Source: Odoribacter splanchnicus DSM 20712 (lineage in GTDB: Bacteria; Bacteroidota; Bacteroidia; Bacteroidales; Marinifilaceae). From it: a stretch of 64,000 nt of DNA. The stretch is taken from the NCBI RefSeq assembly GCF_000190535.1, contig NC_015160.1, positions 2,542,001 to 2,606,000 of the forward strand. Reading direction: 5' to 3'. This document shows positions 36,418 through 45,389 of this stretch, one piece after another. A program made the position numbers and the translations under genes. The notes under the pieces were generated by a model. That model made no database searches. It worked only from the letters and a program-made list of their open reading frames with translations, and was not told the DNA's origin. Position 1 is the first letter of the stretch; each line of letters begins with the position of its first letter.

Positions 36418-37305
36418 ATGATTACCAAATATTTTCGTTTATTCCTTTTTTTCTTTCTGATCGGGAACCTCCTGATTTCCTGTAAAAATAAATCCATTTC
36501 TACCCGGCTGGTGAGCGTCAGTATTCTTCCTCAAAAATACCTGACAGAACAAATCGCCGGTGATTACCTGACGGTGAATGTCATGATACCTCCGGGTATG
36601 AATCCGGCTACCTGTGATCTAAGTACGGAACAACTGAAGAAATTATACGATAGCGACCTTTGTTTCACCATCGGTTATTTACCTTTCGAACAAATCCATC
36701 TATTTCCTGTTCTCGAAAACCGCCCGGATATCCAAATCGTAAATCACTCCGCCAACCTGCAACTGATTCACGGAAGCTGTGGGCATACGCATGCCGCAGG
36801 TGACGAACACGACGGAGTAGATCCTCATATCTGGCTTTCTCCGGCACATGCCCGCACTATGGCTACTACCGTCTATGAAGTACTATCGGAAAAATATCCG
36901 GAACAAAAACTACAGTTCGAACAAAATTACCAGGCCCTTCTCCAGAAGATCGACAGCATTGCCGATCGTGCCAAACAAGTACTGGATCATAAAAAAGACA
37001 AAATATTTCTGATCTATCATCCGGCTTTGACTTATTTTGCTGCCGATTACGGGATGGAACAAATCTCGATCGAAGACGAAGGGAAAGAACCCAATCCGGC
37101 CCATTTGAAAAAAATCATCGATCTGGCCCTGGAAAAAAATATCCATATGATCTTTATCCAAAGTCAATTCGATGTCAATAATGCCGAATCCGTAGCCAAA
37201 CAAATCGGAGGCCAAATCATTCAGATCGACCCGCTGACCGAAAACTGGGCAGCTGAAATGAACCGATTGATCGATACCCTGGATAAATATTTACCTGAAA
37301 AATAA
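36418..37305 (+). CDS. znuA: Zinc/manganese ABC transporter substrate-binding lipoprotein
   Basis: Captures Zn(II) or Mn(II) for the membrane complex. 295 residues; lipobox LLISC with Cys22. SILPQKYLTEQIAGDYL and IPPGMNPATCDLSTEQLKKL are cluster A-I features. The His/Asp-rich stretch GHTHAAGDEHDGVDPHIWLS (about 121-140) provides metal ligands, and IYHPALTYFAADYGM another histidine. The His loop favours zinc, but the metal is not certain. Confidence 0.9.
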   Translation: MITKYFRLFLFFFLIGNLLISCKNKSISTRLVSVSILPQKYLTEQIAGDYLTVNVMIPPGMNPATCDLSTEQLKKLYDSDLCFTIGYLPFEQIHLFPVLENRPDIQIVNHSANLQLIHGSCGHTHAAGDEHDGVDPHIWLSPAHARTMATTVYEVLSEKYPEQKLQFEQNYQALLQKIDSIADRAKQVLDHKKDKIFLIYHPALTYFAADYGMEQISIEDEGKEPNPAHLKKIIDLALEKNIHMIFIQSQFDVNNAESVAKQIGGQIIQIDPLTENWAAEMNRLIDTLDKYLPEK

Positions 37306-37306
37306 C

Positions 37307-38059
37307 ATGACCCCCATACTCGAACTCAAAAATGTAAGCGCCGGATATGACCATGAAGTCATTCTCCATCAAGTCAATCTGAAAATTTATGAGCATGACT
37401 TTCTTGGCATCATCGGTCCCAACGGGGGCGGGAAAACCACCCTGCTCAAAGTGATACTGGGGTTACTGAAGCCTTATAGCGGAGAGGTCATTTACCCCGT
37501 CTCCAGACAAAATCTCTTCGGCTATCTGCCGCAGAACAGCCGTTTCGACCAGCGTTTTCCCATCGATGTCACCGAAGTAGTCCTCTCCGGCCTGATGTCC
37601 GAAAAGGGACTTTACAAATCCTATACCCGAGCCGAAAAACAAAAAGCCTGGGATTTACTCGATCAATACGGTATGGGAGCATATAAGAAAGCACCGATCG
37701 GCGATTTATCGGGCGGACAGATGCAACGGGTATTCCTTTGCAGGGCGGTCATTGCGTCTCCCCGCATCCTGATCCTCGACGAACCGACGACTTATGTAGA
37801 CAGTAATTTCGAAAAGGAATTTTACACCATCCTGGAAGAACTCAATAAATCGCTGAGCATAGTCATGGTATCTCACGATCTGGGAACTATCTGTTCCTAT
37901 GTGAAGACTATCGCTTGTGTCAACCGGGAATTGCATTATCATAATTCTAACCTGATCAGTGCAGAACAGTTGCAATCGTACCACTGTCCCATCGAGTTGA
38001 TCACTCACGGAAAAATTCCGCACCGGGTGCTGAAGGAACACGAAAAAGGTAAACAGTAG
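37307..38059 (+). CDS. znuC: Zinc/manganese ABC transporter ATP-binding protein
   Basis: 250 residues. Walker A GPNGGGKTT at 37-45, signature LSGGQMQRV, Walker B ILILDEPT, H-loop VSHD. It begins one base after the znuA stop, so expression is coupled. It powers metal import through the permease encoded next. Confidence 0.93.
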   Translation: MTPILELKNVSAGYDHEVILHQVNLKIYEHDFLGIIGPNGGGKTTLLKVILGLLKPYSGEVIYPVSRQNLFGYLPQNSRFDQRFPIDVTEVVLSGLMSEKGLYKSYTRAEKQKAWDLLDQYGMGAYKKAPIGDLSGGQMQRVFLCRAVIASPRILILDEPTTYVDSNFEKEFYTILEELNKSLSIVMVSHDLGTICSYVKTIACVNRELHYHNSNLISAEQLQSYHCPIELITHGKIPHRVLKEHEKGKQ

Positions 38060-38169
38060 CAGGCGGTGAAGCTACTAAAAGCTATAGGCAAAGAGACGAA
38101 AAGGGAAAAGACGAAAAAGGAGAGTTGAGGAAAAAAGGAAGAAGAAATAATGAATAAAAAGAATCGAAG

Positions 38170-38970
38170 ATGCTGGAACTTTTAAAATATGATTTTTTTC
38201 AGAATGCGTTGATCAGTACGTTGTTGATCGGTATCAGCTGTGGATTGGTAGGTACCTACATCGTTGCCAAACGAATGGTATTCATCAGCGGCGGAATCAC
38301 CCATGCTTCTTTCGGCGGCTTAGGACTCTCATATTACCTCGGATTATCTCCCATGTTAGGTGCTACAGCCTTCTCGATTTTATCTGCCCTGGGAATTCTG
38401 TTCCTTTCCGACAGTAAAAAGCTCAAGGAAGATTCCCTGATCGGCATCTTTTGGTCGGCAGGTATGGCAATCGGTATCCTGTTTATTTACCTCACTCCAG
38501 GGTATGCCCCCAATCTGATGTCGTATCTCTTCGGGAATATCCTGACCGTTACCCGGGAACAGATTATCCTTTCCGTGGTTCTATGTCTGGGTATCATCCT
38601 TTTTTTCGCCCGTTTCTACCGTCCGTTATTCTACATCGCTTTCGATAAAGAATACAGCCGTACTCACCATGTGCATGTCAACCGGATAGACATCGCCATC
38701 ACACTGATCATCGCCCTTTGTATCGTGCTGTCCCTGAAATTAGCCGGAATCATTCTGGTCATTTCCTATCTGACTATTCCTCAGGCTATCGCCGGCATCT
38801 TTTACAAAAACTTCAAACAGCAACTATTGGCTTCCGCCCTGGTCAGTACCGCCGGTTCGATTACCGGACTATTCCTTTCTGCCTTTCTGAATATTCCCAC
38901 CGGTGCCACCATCGTAATCTGTTTCCTTCTCTTTTTCCTGATCAGCTGGTTGATAAACAAAATCAGATAA
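38170..38970 (+). CDS. znuB: Zinc/manganese ABC transporter permease
   Basis: 266 residues with about eight transmembrane segments; FISGGITHASFGGLGLSYYL and LSLKLAGIILVISYLTIPQA are ABC-3 family motifs. It is separated from znuC by 110 bases of purine-rich degenerate repeat DNA, but there is no terminator, so all three genes probably form one operon. Confidence 0.93.
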   Translation: MLELLKYDFFQNALISTLLIGISCGLVGTYIVAKRMVFISGGITHASFGGLGLSYYLGLSPMLGATAFSILSALGILFLSDSKKLKEDSLIGIFWSAGMAIGILFIYLTPGYAPNLMSYLFGNILTVTREQIILSVVLCLGIILFFARFYRPLFYIAFDKEYSRTHHVHVNRIDIAITLIIALCIVLSLKLAGIILVISYLTIPQAIAGIFYKNFKQQLLASALVSTAGSITGLFLSAFLNIPTGATIVICFLLFFLISWLINKIR

Positions 38971-39008
38971 CAAAAAAATAACCATCCGTTCAATTGTAAA
39001 ATTAAATT

Positions 39009-39042
39009 AGTTTATAAAGTTCCCGGATCCTGCGGGTGCTTT
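39009..39042 (+). repeat. Dispersed 34-bp repeat, copy 2 (hairpin after znuB)
   Basis: 29 of 34 bases match the copy at 1660-1693. Here it folds as AAAG, internal loop TT/TG, CCCG, loop GATCCTG, CGGG, CTTT, followed by a run of T's, so it may serve as the znuB terminator. The DNA after it repeats related words (AACTTTAAGAACTTTACGAA). Confidence 0.65.
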
Positions 39043-39195
39043 TTTTATGAACTTTTAAGCAACGAAGGAGCAACTTTAAGAACTTTACGAACTAATTATA
39101 CCTACTTTTTTAAATTATTCGCCCTTTTTCTCCAGTTTCCTTGAAAAAATTTCTACCAAATCGGATAAAGCGCTGTTTTATCCCTGATCTTTTAT

Positions 39196-39203
39196 TAGTT
39201 TTG
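39196..39203 (+). promoter_or_regulatory. -7 promoter box of lpdA
   Basis: TAGTTTTG matches TAnnTTTG and lies 32 bases before the lpdA ATG. No good -33 box at 19 bases. Confidence 0.5.
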
Positions 39204-39235
39204 TGGCAGCAAAGAAAATTTAAAACGTTTGAAAT

Positions 39236-40627
39236 ATGAATTACGATTTAATCGTCATCGGGAGTGGCCCCGGGGGGTATGTGGCTGCCATTCGTGGTGC
39301 TCAATTGGGTTTTAATGTCGCTGTAGTGGAACGTGCCGAACAAGGAGGAATCTGCCTGAACTGGGGATGTATCCCAACCAAATCTTTATTAAAATCGGCT
39401 CAGGTACTCGAATATGCACAACATGCAGAGGCCTACGGAATCCAGATCGAACATGCAGAGCCCGATTTTCAGGCAATCATCGCCCGTAGCCGGGGAGTTG
39501 CCGACAAAATGAGCAAAGGCATCCAGTATCTTTTCAAAAAAAATAACATTACCGTAATTCCCGGACATGGGAAACTGACGGCAGATAAAAAAGTAGCGGT
39601 TACTTCAGCCGCCGGGGAACAAACGATATACGAAGCGAAACATATTATCCTGGCTACCGGTGCACGTTCACGGGTATTGCCGGCCATTCCTCAGGATGGG
39701 AAAAGGATTATCGGTTACCGTGAAGCGCTGACCCTCGATCATCGACCGGCTTCACTGCTGGTAGTCGGCTCCGGAGCTATCGGTTCGGAACTGGCCTGGT
39801 TCTATAATGCGATGGGGACTAAAGTGACCCTGGTGGAATTTATGCCTACGATCCTGCCTGTCGAAGACGAAGAAGTATCTAAACAGGTGGGACGCTCGTT
39901 CAAGAAAGCCGGTATCGAAGTATTGGTAAAATCTACCGTCGAGAGTATCGATACCAGTGGTGAATTATTGAAAATCAATATCCGGAATAAGAAAGATCAA
40001 ATCGAGACCTACGAAGCTGAAATGGTATTGTCGGCTGTCGGTATCGCTCCCAATGTTGAAAACATCGGGTTGGAAGAACTGGGTATCGAAATGGAAAGAA
40101 GTAAAATTAAAGTAGACGGCTACTACCGTACCAATGTCGAAGGCGTGTATGCCATCGGAGATATCGTACACGGTCCGGCTCTGGCCCATGTTGCTTCGGC
40201 AGAGGCCATTTGTTGTGTAGAAAAATTAGCCGGCCTGACTCCCGAACCGATCGATTATGGCAACATTCCGGGTTGTACCTATACTTCGCCCGAAGTAGCC
40301 TCTGTCGGCCTGAGTGAAGCGAAAGCCGCCGAAGCCGGTTACGAACTGAAAATCGGTAAATTTCCTTTTACCGCTTCAGGGAAAGCTAGTGCAGCCGGAG
40401 CTAACGATGGATTTATAAAGCTGATCTTCAATGCCAAGGACCATACACTGCTCGGTGCACATCTGGTCGGTGCCAACGTCACTGAAATGATTGCCGAACT
40501 GGTTTTAGCCCGGAAGAAAGGGGTTACCGCACACGATATCATCAAAACCGTTCACCCGCACCCGACGATGAGTGAAGCCGTAATGGAGGCTGCAGCAGCT
40601 GCCTATGACGAAGTAATCCATCTGTAA
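39236..40627 (+). CDS. lpdA: Dihydrolipoyl dehydrogenase
   Basis: Flavoprotein that reoxidises dihydrolipoamide with NAD. 463 residues: FAD loop GSGPGG at 9-14, redox-active Cys40 and Cys45 in GGICLNWGCIPTK, NAD loop VVGSGAIGSELAW, and C-terminal HPHPTMSEAV with the catalytic histidine. All active residues are present. No E1/E2 or glycine-cleavage gene is nearby, so its complex is not identifiable here. Confidence 0.96.
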   Translation: MNYDLIVIGSGPGGYVAAIRGAQLGFNVAVVERAEQGGICLNWGCIPTKSLLKSAQVLEYAQHAEAYGIQIEHAEPDFQAIIARSRGVADKMSKGIQYLFKKNNITVIPGHGKLTADKKVAVTSAAGEQTIYEAKHIILATGARSRVLPAIPQDGKRIIGYREALTLDHRPASLLVVGSGAIGSELAWFYNAMGTKVTLVEFMPTILPVEDEEVSKQVGRSFKKAGIEVLVKSTVESIDTSGELLKINIRNKKDQIETYEAEMVLSAVGIAPNVENIGLEELGIEMERSKIKVDGYYRTNVEGVYAIGDIVHGPALAHVASAEAICCVEKLAGLTPEPIDYGNIPGCTYTSPEVASVGLSEAKAAEAGYELKIGKFPFTASGKASAAGANDGFIKLIFNAKDHTLLGAHLVGANVTEMIAELVLARKKGVTAHDIIKTVHPHPTMSEAVMEAAAAAYDEVIHL

Positions 40628-40651
40628 TTTTTTAATTCAAATACCGATACA

Positions 40652-42031
40652 ATGAAGAAAACCTTAATCACAACGACCCTCTTTCTGGCCTGCTCCGGAG
40701 TTTTCGCACAAGCGCTCTCCGAAAAAGACCTGCAGGAAATCCAGAGTAGTTTCAAAAAGGATGCTTCTACGAAAGCCATTCAGAACATACTGACTGCCGA
40801 CAAAGACATCAAAGGCAATGCCCTGAACCGTGATCTGCAAGGTAAAATCGACCATTATTTCAAATACCGGGCAGATGTGAAAGGCATTACCAATCAGCTC
40901 AGTTCCGGACGGTGCTGGATGTTTACCTCAATGAACGTATTACGCCCGTCGATCATGAAAAAATACAACCTCAGCCAATTCGATTTTTCACACAACTACC
41001 TGTATTTCTGGGATATCTTCGAAAAGTCGAATCTTTTCCTCGAAAACATCATCGCAACCGCCAAGCAACCGATGGACGACCGGACAGTAGTGGAATACTT
41101 CAAAGCTCCTGTAGGAGACGGCGGAGTATGGAACCTTTATTACAATGCTGCCGAGAAATACGGAGTAGTGCCTCAGGAAGTGATGCCCGAAACCGCTCAT
41201 TCCAACAATACTTCCCAGATGGTGAGCATCATCAATGAAAGACTGCGCCAAGGTGGTTATGAACTGCGCGAAATGACTGCTGCCGGCAAAAAAGGGAAGG
41301 AACTTACAAACGCTAAAATGGCTACGCTGAAAGAAGTATACCGGATTCTGGCCCTCTGCCTGGGTGAGCCTCCTCATCAGTTTACGTGGAGATATAAGGA
41401 TAAAGACGGGAATATCAAAGAGCTGGCCAATTACACGCCGAAACAGTTCTACAAAGAAATCACCCCGGCCGACTACAGTCCTTCCAACTATATCATGATC
41501 ATGAACGATCCGACCCGGGAATATTACAAAACATACGAAATTCAGAATTACCGGAATACCATCGAGGGAATCAACTGGATTTATCTCAATCTGCCCAACG
41601 AAGATATCAAAGAGGCCGCCCTGGCTTCCATTAAAAACAACGAGCCGATGTATGCCTCCTGCGATGTAGGGAAACAGTTCAACCGGGAAGAAGGTATCCT
41701 CGATCCCGAAATGTACGATTATGAATCCCTGTTAGGCGTGAAACTGGATATGGATAAAAAAGCCCGTATCCTCACCCGTCAGAGCGGCTCTTCCCACGCC
41801 ATGACTCTGGTGGCCTGCGACACCGACGAAAACGACAAACCCGTAAAATGGGAGTTCGAAAACAGCTGGGGAGCAGCTTCCGGCCACAACGGCTATCTGA
41901 CATTCACCGACAAATGGTTCGATGAATACATGTTCCGTATCGTGATCCGCAAAAACTACCTCAACGCAAAAGCCATCGAAGCCCTGAAAGGCAAACCGGT
42001 ACAGTTGCCTGTTTACGACTATATGTATTAA
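40652..42031 (+). CDS. Secreted C1-family aminopeptidase (PepC / bleomycin hydrolase)
   Basis: 459 residues with a signal peptide (LITTTLFLACSGVFAQ). Papain-like triad: Gln82 and Cys88 in NQLSSGRCWMF, His in GSSHAMTLV (about 386) and Asn in WEFENSWG (about 407). The periplasmic form is common in Bacteroidales and degrades oligopeptides. It lies 24 bases after lpdA without an obvious functional link; a long hairpin follows. Confidence 0.93.
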   Translation: MKKTLITTTLFLACSGVFAQALSEKDLQEIQSSFKKDASTKAIQNILTADKDIKGNALNRDLQGKIDHYFKYRADVKGITNQLSSGRCWMFTSMNVLRPSIMKKYNLSQFDFSHNYLYFWDIFEKSNLFLENIIATAKQPMDDRTVVEYFKAPVGDGGVWNLYYNAAEKYGVVPQEVMPETAHSNNTSQMVSIINERLRQGGYELREMTAAGKKGKELTNAKMATLKEVYRILALCLGEPPHQFTWRYKDKDGNIKELANYTPKQFYKEITPADYSPSNYIMIMNDPTREYYKTYEIQNYRNTIEGINWIYLNLPNEDIKEAALASIKNNEPMYASCDVGKQFNREEGILDPEMYDYESLLGVKLDMDKKARILTRQSGSSHAMTLVACDTDENDKPVKWEFENSWGAASGHNGYLTFTDKWFDEYMFRIVIRKNYLNAKAIEALKGKPVQLPVYDYMY

Positions 42032-42037
42032 ACGAAA

Positions 42038-42083
42038 ACAATAAATGATGAACGAAAAAGCCTTTTCGTTCATCATTTATTGT
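42038..42083 (+). terminator. 21-base-pair perfect hairpin after the C1 peptidase gene
   Basis: Left arm 42038-42058 and right arm 42063-42083 are perfectly complementary with a 4-base loop (AGCC). The stem is A/T-rich, unlike usual terminators, and no long T run follows on either strand. Probably the transcript end, but an RNase III-type processing hairpin is possible. Confidence 0.65.
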
Positions 42084-42175
42084 ATCAATTCCGGGTGTGA
42101 CCAGTGGCCTTATCAAAAATAAAAATATAATAACGCACATTAAATCAGTATTCTTTCCACACATATTTATCCGCT

Positions 42176-42547
42176 TCATTTAACGAACACATGACATTTT
42201 TTTGTAAAAACTTGTGTCAGAAATTCTTCTTTAGTTAGAAATCCCTGACATTCTCCTTTATTTATGCGATAACGAGGTTTTATTCCTTCCGGAAAAACAT
42301 CATAAACGATCCCGGCTTTCTCGATATAAAAACGACAAGTATCCTGAAAAATATATATTTTATCTGTAAGTTGATAGGCTATCAACTCATCTCCCTCAAA
42401 ATAGGAAAGTACTTCACGCCCGGAAGAAGTCGGTACAATATTTAGCAAATGTCCTCCTTTCACTTTCTCTAAGAATTTGGCTTTCTTTTTAGGATCAGGC
42501 CCAAAATTCATATAAAAGATAGGATTATAATATAAAGTCTTAGCCAT
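42176..42547 (-). pseudogene. Remnant of a 6-bladed beta-propeller protein
   Basis: From the Met at 42547 (the open frame runs further 5' as a shadow of the EGF-like gene) 123 residues remain. FEGDELIAYQLTDKIYIF and FPEGIKPRYRINKGE resemble the blade motif of Bacteroidales 6-bladed propeller proteins (intact relative at 30155-31168). A complete gene has about 330-380 codons; N-terminus, signal peptide and later blades are absent. It may still be translated, but it cannot form a whole propeller. Confidence 0.6.
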
Positions 42548-42644
42548 CCTCTTTTTATTCGTACTCCTGATGGAGATTCCTTTCGAATATTCAATTCTCT
42601 GAGAGACATTTTGGCTTTTTAGTCCCCCTCGTGTTACAAATACT

Positions 42645-42893
42645 TTAATCTTCCACCTCAAACTCACAAAGTGGTCCCCAATATCCCGGATCACAAATAC
42701 AATTTCCGGAAATAGCCGGAATATGATCAATAAATTCTTCCCCACCATCGGGAACAAAGACCCCATTTTTACAAGGATTTCGTTTGTCTATCTCCCACAT
42801 TTCCTAAGGAATCCAAATATTAGCTAATGCTATTACAGAAAACCCCATTATTACTGCCAGCATAGTGACTACTTTTTCCATGTTCTTTTTCAT
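42645..42893 (-). pseudogene. Small secreted EGF-like protein gene with an in-frame amber stop
   Basis: From ATG 42893 the frame gives a signal-peptide-like segment (KVVTMLAVIMGFSVIALA), then TAG at 42806-42804 after codon 29, then continues in the same frame for 52 codons to TAA 42645. The second part holds NPCKNGVF and CICDPGYWGPLC, which satisfies both classical EGF signatures (CxC, two residues, G[FYW], and C). Either a point mutation killed it, the stop is read through, or the EGF part is made from the ATG four bases past the stop. ALAN at the end of the signal part recalls NVEALA-type peptides found near propeller genes; that link is inference. Confidence 0.6.
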
Positions 42894-43023
42894 AGATCTG
42901 AATTTTAAATTAAAACCGATGTTCACTCCCCGGCTATTTAAGGTTGAAGGAATAAAATTTTGCTTGCATAATTCAAGAAAATTAATTTTATTTTCAAAAT
43001 ATTTATCATTTTAAATCATAGAA

Positions 43024-43062
43024 ACAAAAAAAATCCCTTGTTATAAAATTATAACAAGGGAT
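43024..43062 (-). terminator. Intrinsic terminator of ispF
   Basis: ATCCCTTGTTATAA (43033-43046) pairs with TTATAACAAGGGAT (43049-43062); on the minus strand a run of eight or more T's follows. It lies 40 bases beyond the ispF stop. Confidence 0.88.
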
Positions 43063-43101
43063 AAAATCAGGAAAATACAAATACAATCAAGCTATTTCCT
43101 T

Positions 43102-43581
43102 TCAAAGTTTGTATACCAACACCGTAGCATAGGCCGACACCCCTTCTTCGCGGCCTTCGAAGCCCAGTTGTTCGGTAGTTGTCGCTTTGATCGAAAGATC
43201 GTCGACATCCAGTTCCAGGATTTCAGCCAGGCAATGCCGCATATCATCGATAAACGGTCGGATTTTGGGACGTTGCAGACAAACGACACTATCGATATTA
43301 CTGATCGCATATCCCCGGTGATCGATCAAGGCTTTCGTTTTTTGCAACAGGAGCTTACTATCGATCCCTTTATAAGCCGGACAGGTATCCGGGAAATGCT
43401 GTCCGATATCTCCCAAGCCGGTAGCTCCCAACAGAGCATCGCAAATAGCATGTATCAACACATCGCCGTCCGAATGGGCAACGCATCCTTTCTCATGTCC
43501 GATCTTTATACCTCCCAGCCAAAACTCTCTACCAGCCTCCAGCCGATGAACATCGATTCCAATTCCAGTTTTAATTTTCAT
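43102..43581 (-). CDS. ispF: 2-C-methyl-D-erythritol 2,4-cyclodiphosphate synthase
   Basis: Fifth enzyme of the MEP isoprenoid pathway. 159 residues, the usual length. Zn ligands Asp10 and His12 in GIDVHRLE and His44 in SDGDVLIHAI; DIGQHFPDT and ATTTEQLGFEGREEGVSAYA complete the family pattern. It stands alone with its own terminator, divergent from the gldJ-like gene. Confidence 0.97.
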   Translation of the reverse strand: MKIKTGIGIDVHRLEAGREFWLGGIKIGHEKGCVAHSDGDVLIHAICDALLGATGLGDIGQHFPDTCPAYKGIDSKLLLQKTKALIDHRGYAISNIDSVVCLQRPKIRPFIDDMRHCLAEILELDVDDLSIKATTTEQLGFEGREEGVSAYATVLVYKL

Positions 43582-43723
43582 AGGTCATTCTTTATCCTCC
43601 ATATGGAGTTATCCTTGCAAAATTATCAATAAATTACAAAGGTAGTGAAGAGTGAGCAAGGTATTTTACAGCTTTTGAAGAAAAAATACAATCATTTCAT
43701 TTTCATCTAAAACTTTATTTATC

Positions 43724-43731
43724 TATATTTG
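43724..43731 (+). promoter_or_regulatory. -7 promoter box of the gldJ-like gene
   Basis: TATATTTG, perfect TAnnTTTG match, with TTTC 19 bases upstream (43701-43704). The predicted leader is about 55 bases. Confidence 0.6.
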
Positions 43732-43793
43732 TGGATTAATTACGACGTGTGTTTTATAATCAACCATAACTATTTGCTAAAGACATTCCACAG

Positions 43794-45314
43794 ATGAGAA
43801 ATAATGGATTTTTTGTTTTTGCAACGTGTTGTCTGCTTGTGTTTTCTGCCACATCCTGTCAGAAAATAAAAGGCATTTTCGGAAAGAAAAAATCTTCTAC
43901 CACAGGCTGGACATACAACGACAGTAAAAACGGGGGGATCGAGTACAATAATGTAAAAGCACAAAAAACAGGCCCCGGACTTGTATTCATTCCGGGAGGA
44001 ACTTTCGTTATGGGACGTACCCAGGAAGATGTCATGGGCGACTGGAACAATACGCCCAAAAGAGTAAGTATCGCTTCTTTTTATATGGACGAAACCGAAG
44101 TCCGTAACATCGACTGGCTGGAATATCTGACCTGGTTACGACGGGTATATACCACCTATCCCGAAGTATACCAAAAGGCATTACCCGATACCCTGGTGTG
44201 GCGTGACCAGTTGGGTTACAACGAACCGATGGTGAAAAATTACCTCCGTTTTCCAGCTTATGCAGAGTATCCGGTAGTCGGGGTTAGCTGGGAACAAGCA
44301 ACGGACTACTGTGTATGGCGTACCGACAGGGTAAACGAACAAATCCTGATCGACAAAAAAATCCTGACCCATGATCCTGATAATCAAAAAGATGAAAATA
44401 ACTTCAATACGGAAGCTTATACGACAGGACAATATACCGGTACGGTAAGAAAGAACTACAAAGGCCTGAGTAAAGAAAGACGTCCGGTAAGGTGGGAAGA
44501 CGGATTATTGCTCCCGGAGTATCGCCTGCCGACAGAAGCAGAATGGGAATATGCCGCTTACGGTTTGATCGGTAATACCCAAGACGAAAGAATATCCAAC
44601 TCCCGAATCTATCCCTGGGACGGTTCGTGGGTGAGATATGCCGAAAAAAAACACCGGGGACGGATGATGGCTAATTTTACCAGAGGGAAAGGCGATTATA
44701 TGGGCGTTGCGGGCTCGGCCAACGACGGCTGGGACTACACCTCACCGGTCAGATCATTCTGGCCGAACGATTTCGGTTTATACGACATGGCAGGTAACGT
44801 CAACGAATGGGTAGCCGATGTATACCGGACTTTATCTTTCCAGGATATGGCGGAATTCAATCCCTACCGGGGTAATGTATTTCAATCGCCGGTACTGAAC
44901 GAGGATGGCACAGCAGCCCCCAAAGACAGTCTGGGACGGATGCGTTACCGGAATCAGACAGATGCCGAACTGGCAAACCGCGAAAACTACCGTACAGCCG
45001 ACAACCGTAATTTCAACGACGGAGATTTGAAATCACGGATTTCCGGAGATATCGACTGGCGTAACACAGAAAACGACCGGGGTACTCACGATATGTATTA
45101 CAACGACGGAAAAGGGGAAATCACCACCCTGATCGATGATGAAGCCCGGGTATATAAAGGAGGATCCTGGAAAGACCGGGCCTATTGGCTGAACCCGGGT
45201 AGCCGGCGCTATATGAATCAGAAGCGATCCAGTAACGACATCGGTTTCCGCTGTGCCATGAGTCATGTCGGGAATGCTACCGGCGGCAAGAAAAATAAAG
45301 TATCGCAGAAATAG
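43794..45314 (+). CDS. gldJ: GldJ/GldK-family lipoprotein of the type IX secretion/gliding apparatus
   Basis: 506 residues; lipobox FSATSC with Cys22. FGE-sulfatase (SUMF1-like) fold: GPGLVFIPGGTFVMGRTQED, DWNNTPKRVSIASFYMDETE, YRLPTEAEWEYAAYG, YDMAGNVNEWVADVY and GSWKDRAYWLNPGSRR. Members are outer-membrane structural parts of the T9SS rather than enzymes. GldJ and GldK are paralogues; I prefer GldJ because murF follows (as I recall for flavobacteria) and gldLMN do not. T9SS cargo and its partner are encoded at 52412-60190. Confidence 0.85.
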   Translation: MRNNGFFVFATCCLLVFSATSCQKIKGIFGKKKSSTTGWTYNDSKNGGIEYNNVKAQKTGPGLVFIPGGTFVMGRTQEDVMGDWNNTPKRVSIASFYMDETEVRNIDWLEYLTWLRRVYTTYPEVYQKALPDTLVWRDQLGYNEPMVKNYLRFPAYAEYPVVGVSWEQATDYCVWRTDRVNEQILIDKKILTHDPDNQKDENNFNTEAYTTGQYTGTVRKNYKGLSKERRPVRWEDGLLLPEYRLPTEAEWEYAAYGLIGNTQDERISNSRIYPWDGSWVRYAEKKHRGRMMANFTRGKGDYMGVAGSANDGWDYTSPVRSFWPNDFGLYDMAGNVNEWVADVYRTLSFQDMAEFNPYRGNVFQSPVLNEDGTAAPKDSLGRMRYRNQTDAELANRENYRTADNRNFNDGDLKSRISGDIDWRNTENDRGTHDMYYNDGKGEITTLIDDEARVYKGGSWKDRAYWLNPGSRRYMNQKRSSNDIGFRCAMSHVGNATGGKKNKVSQK

Positions 45315-45336
45315 TTCTTAAATTATTAACCCAACA

Positions 45337-45380
45337 AAAGGTTGTCGTAGCATTCATTCCAGCGGCAACCTTTCTTTTTT
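45337..45380 (+). terminator. Intrinsic terminator between gldJ and murF
   Basis: AAAGGTTGTCG pairs with CGGCAACCTTT (one G-T pair) across a 15-base loop, then CTTTTTT. It ends only about 10 bases before the murF ATG, so murF must be expressed by read-through or from a promoter within or before the hairpin. Confidence 0.8.
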
Positions 45381-45389
45381 CATCAGCTT

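Noticed and set aside
42548..42766. Upstream part of the open frame ending at 42176
   Set aside because: It reads the EGF-like gene in the wrong frame; only the part after Met 42547 resembles a propeller.
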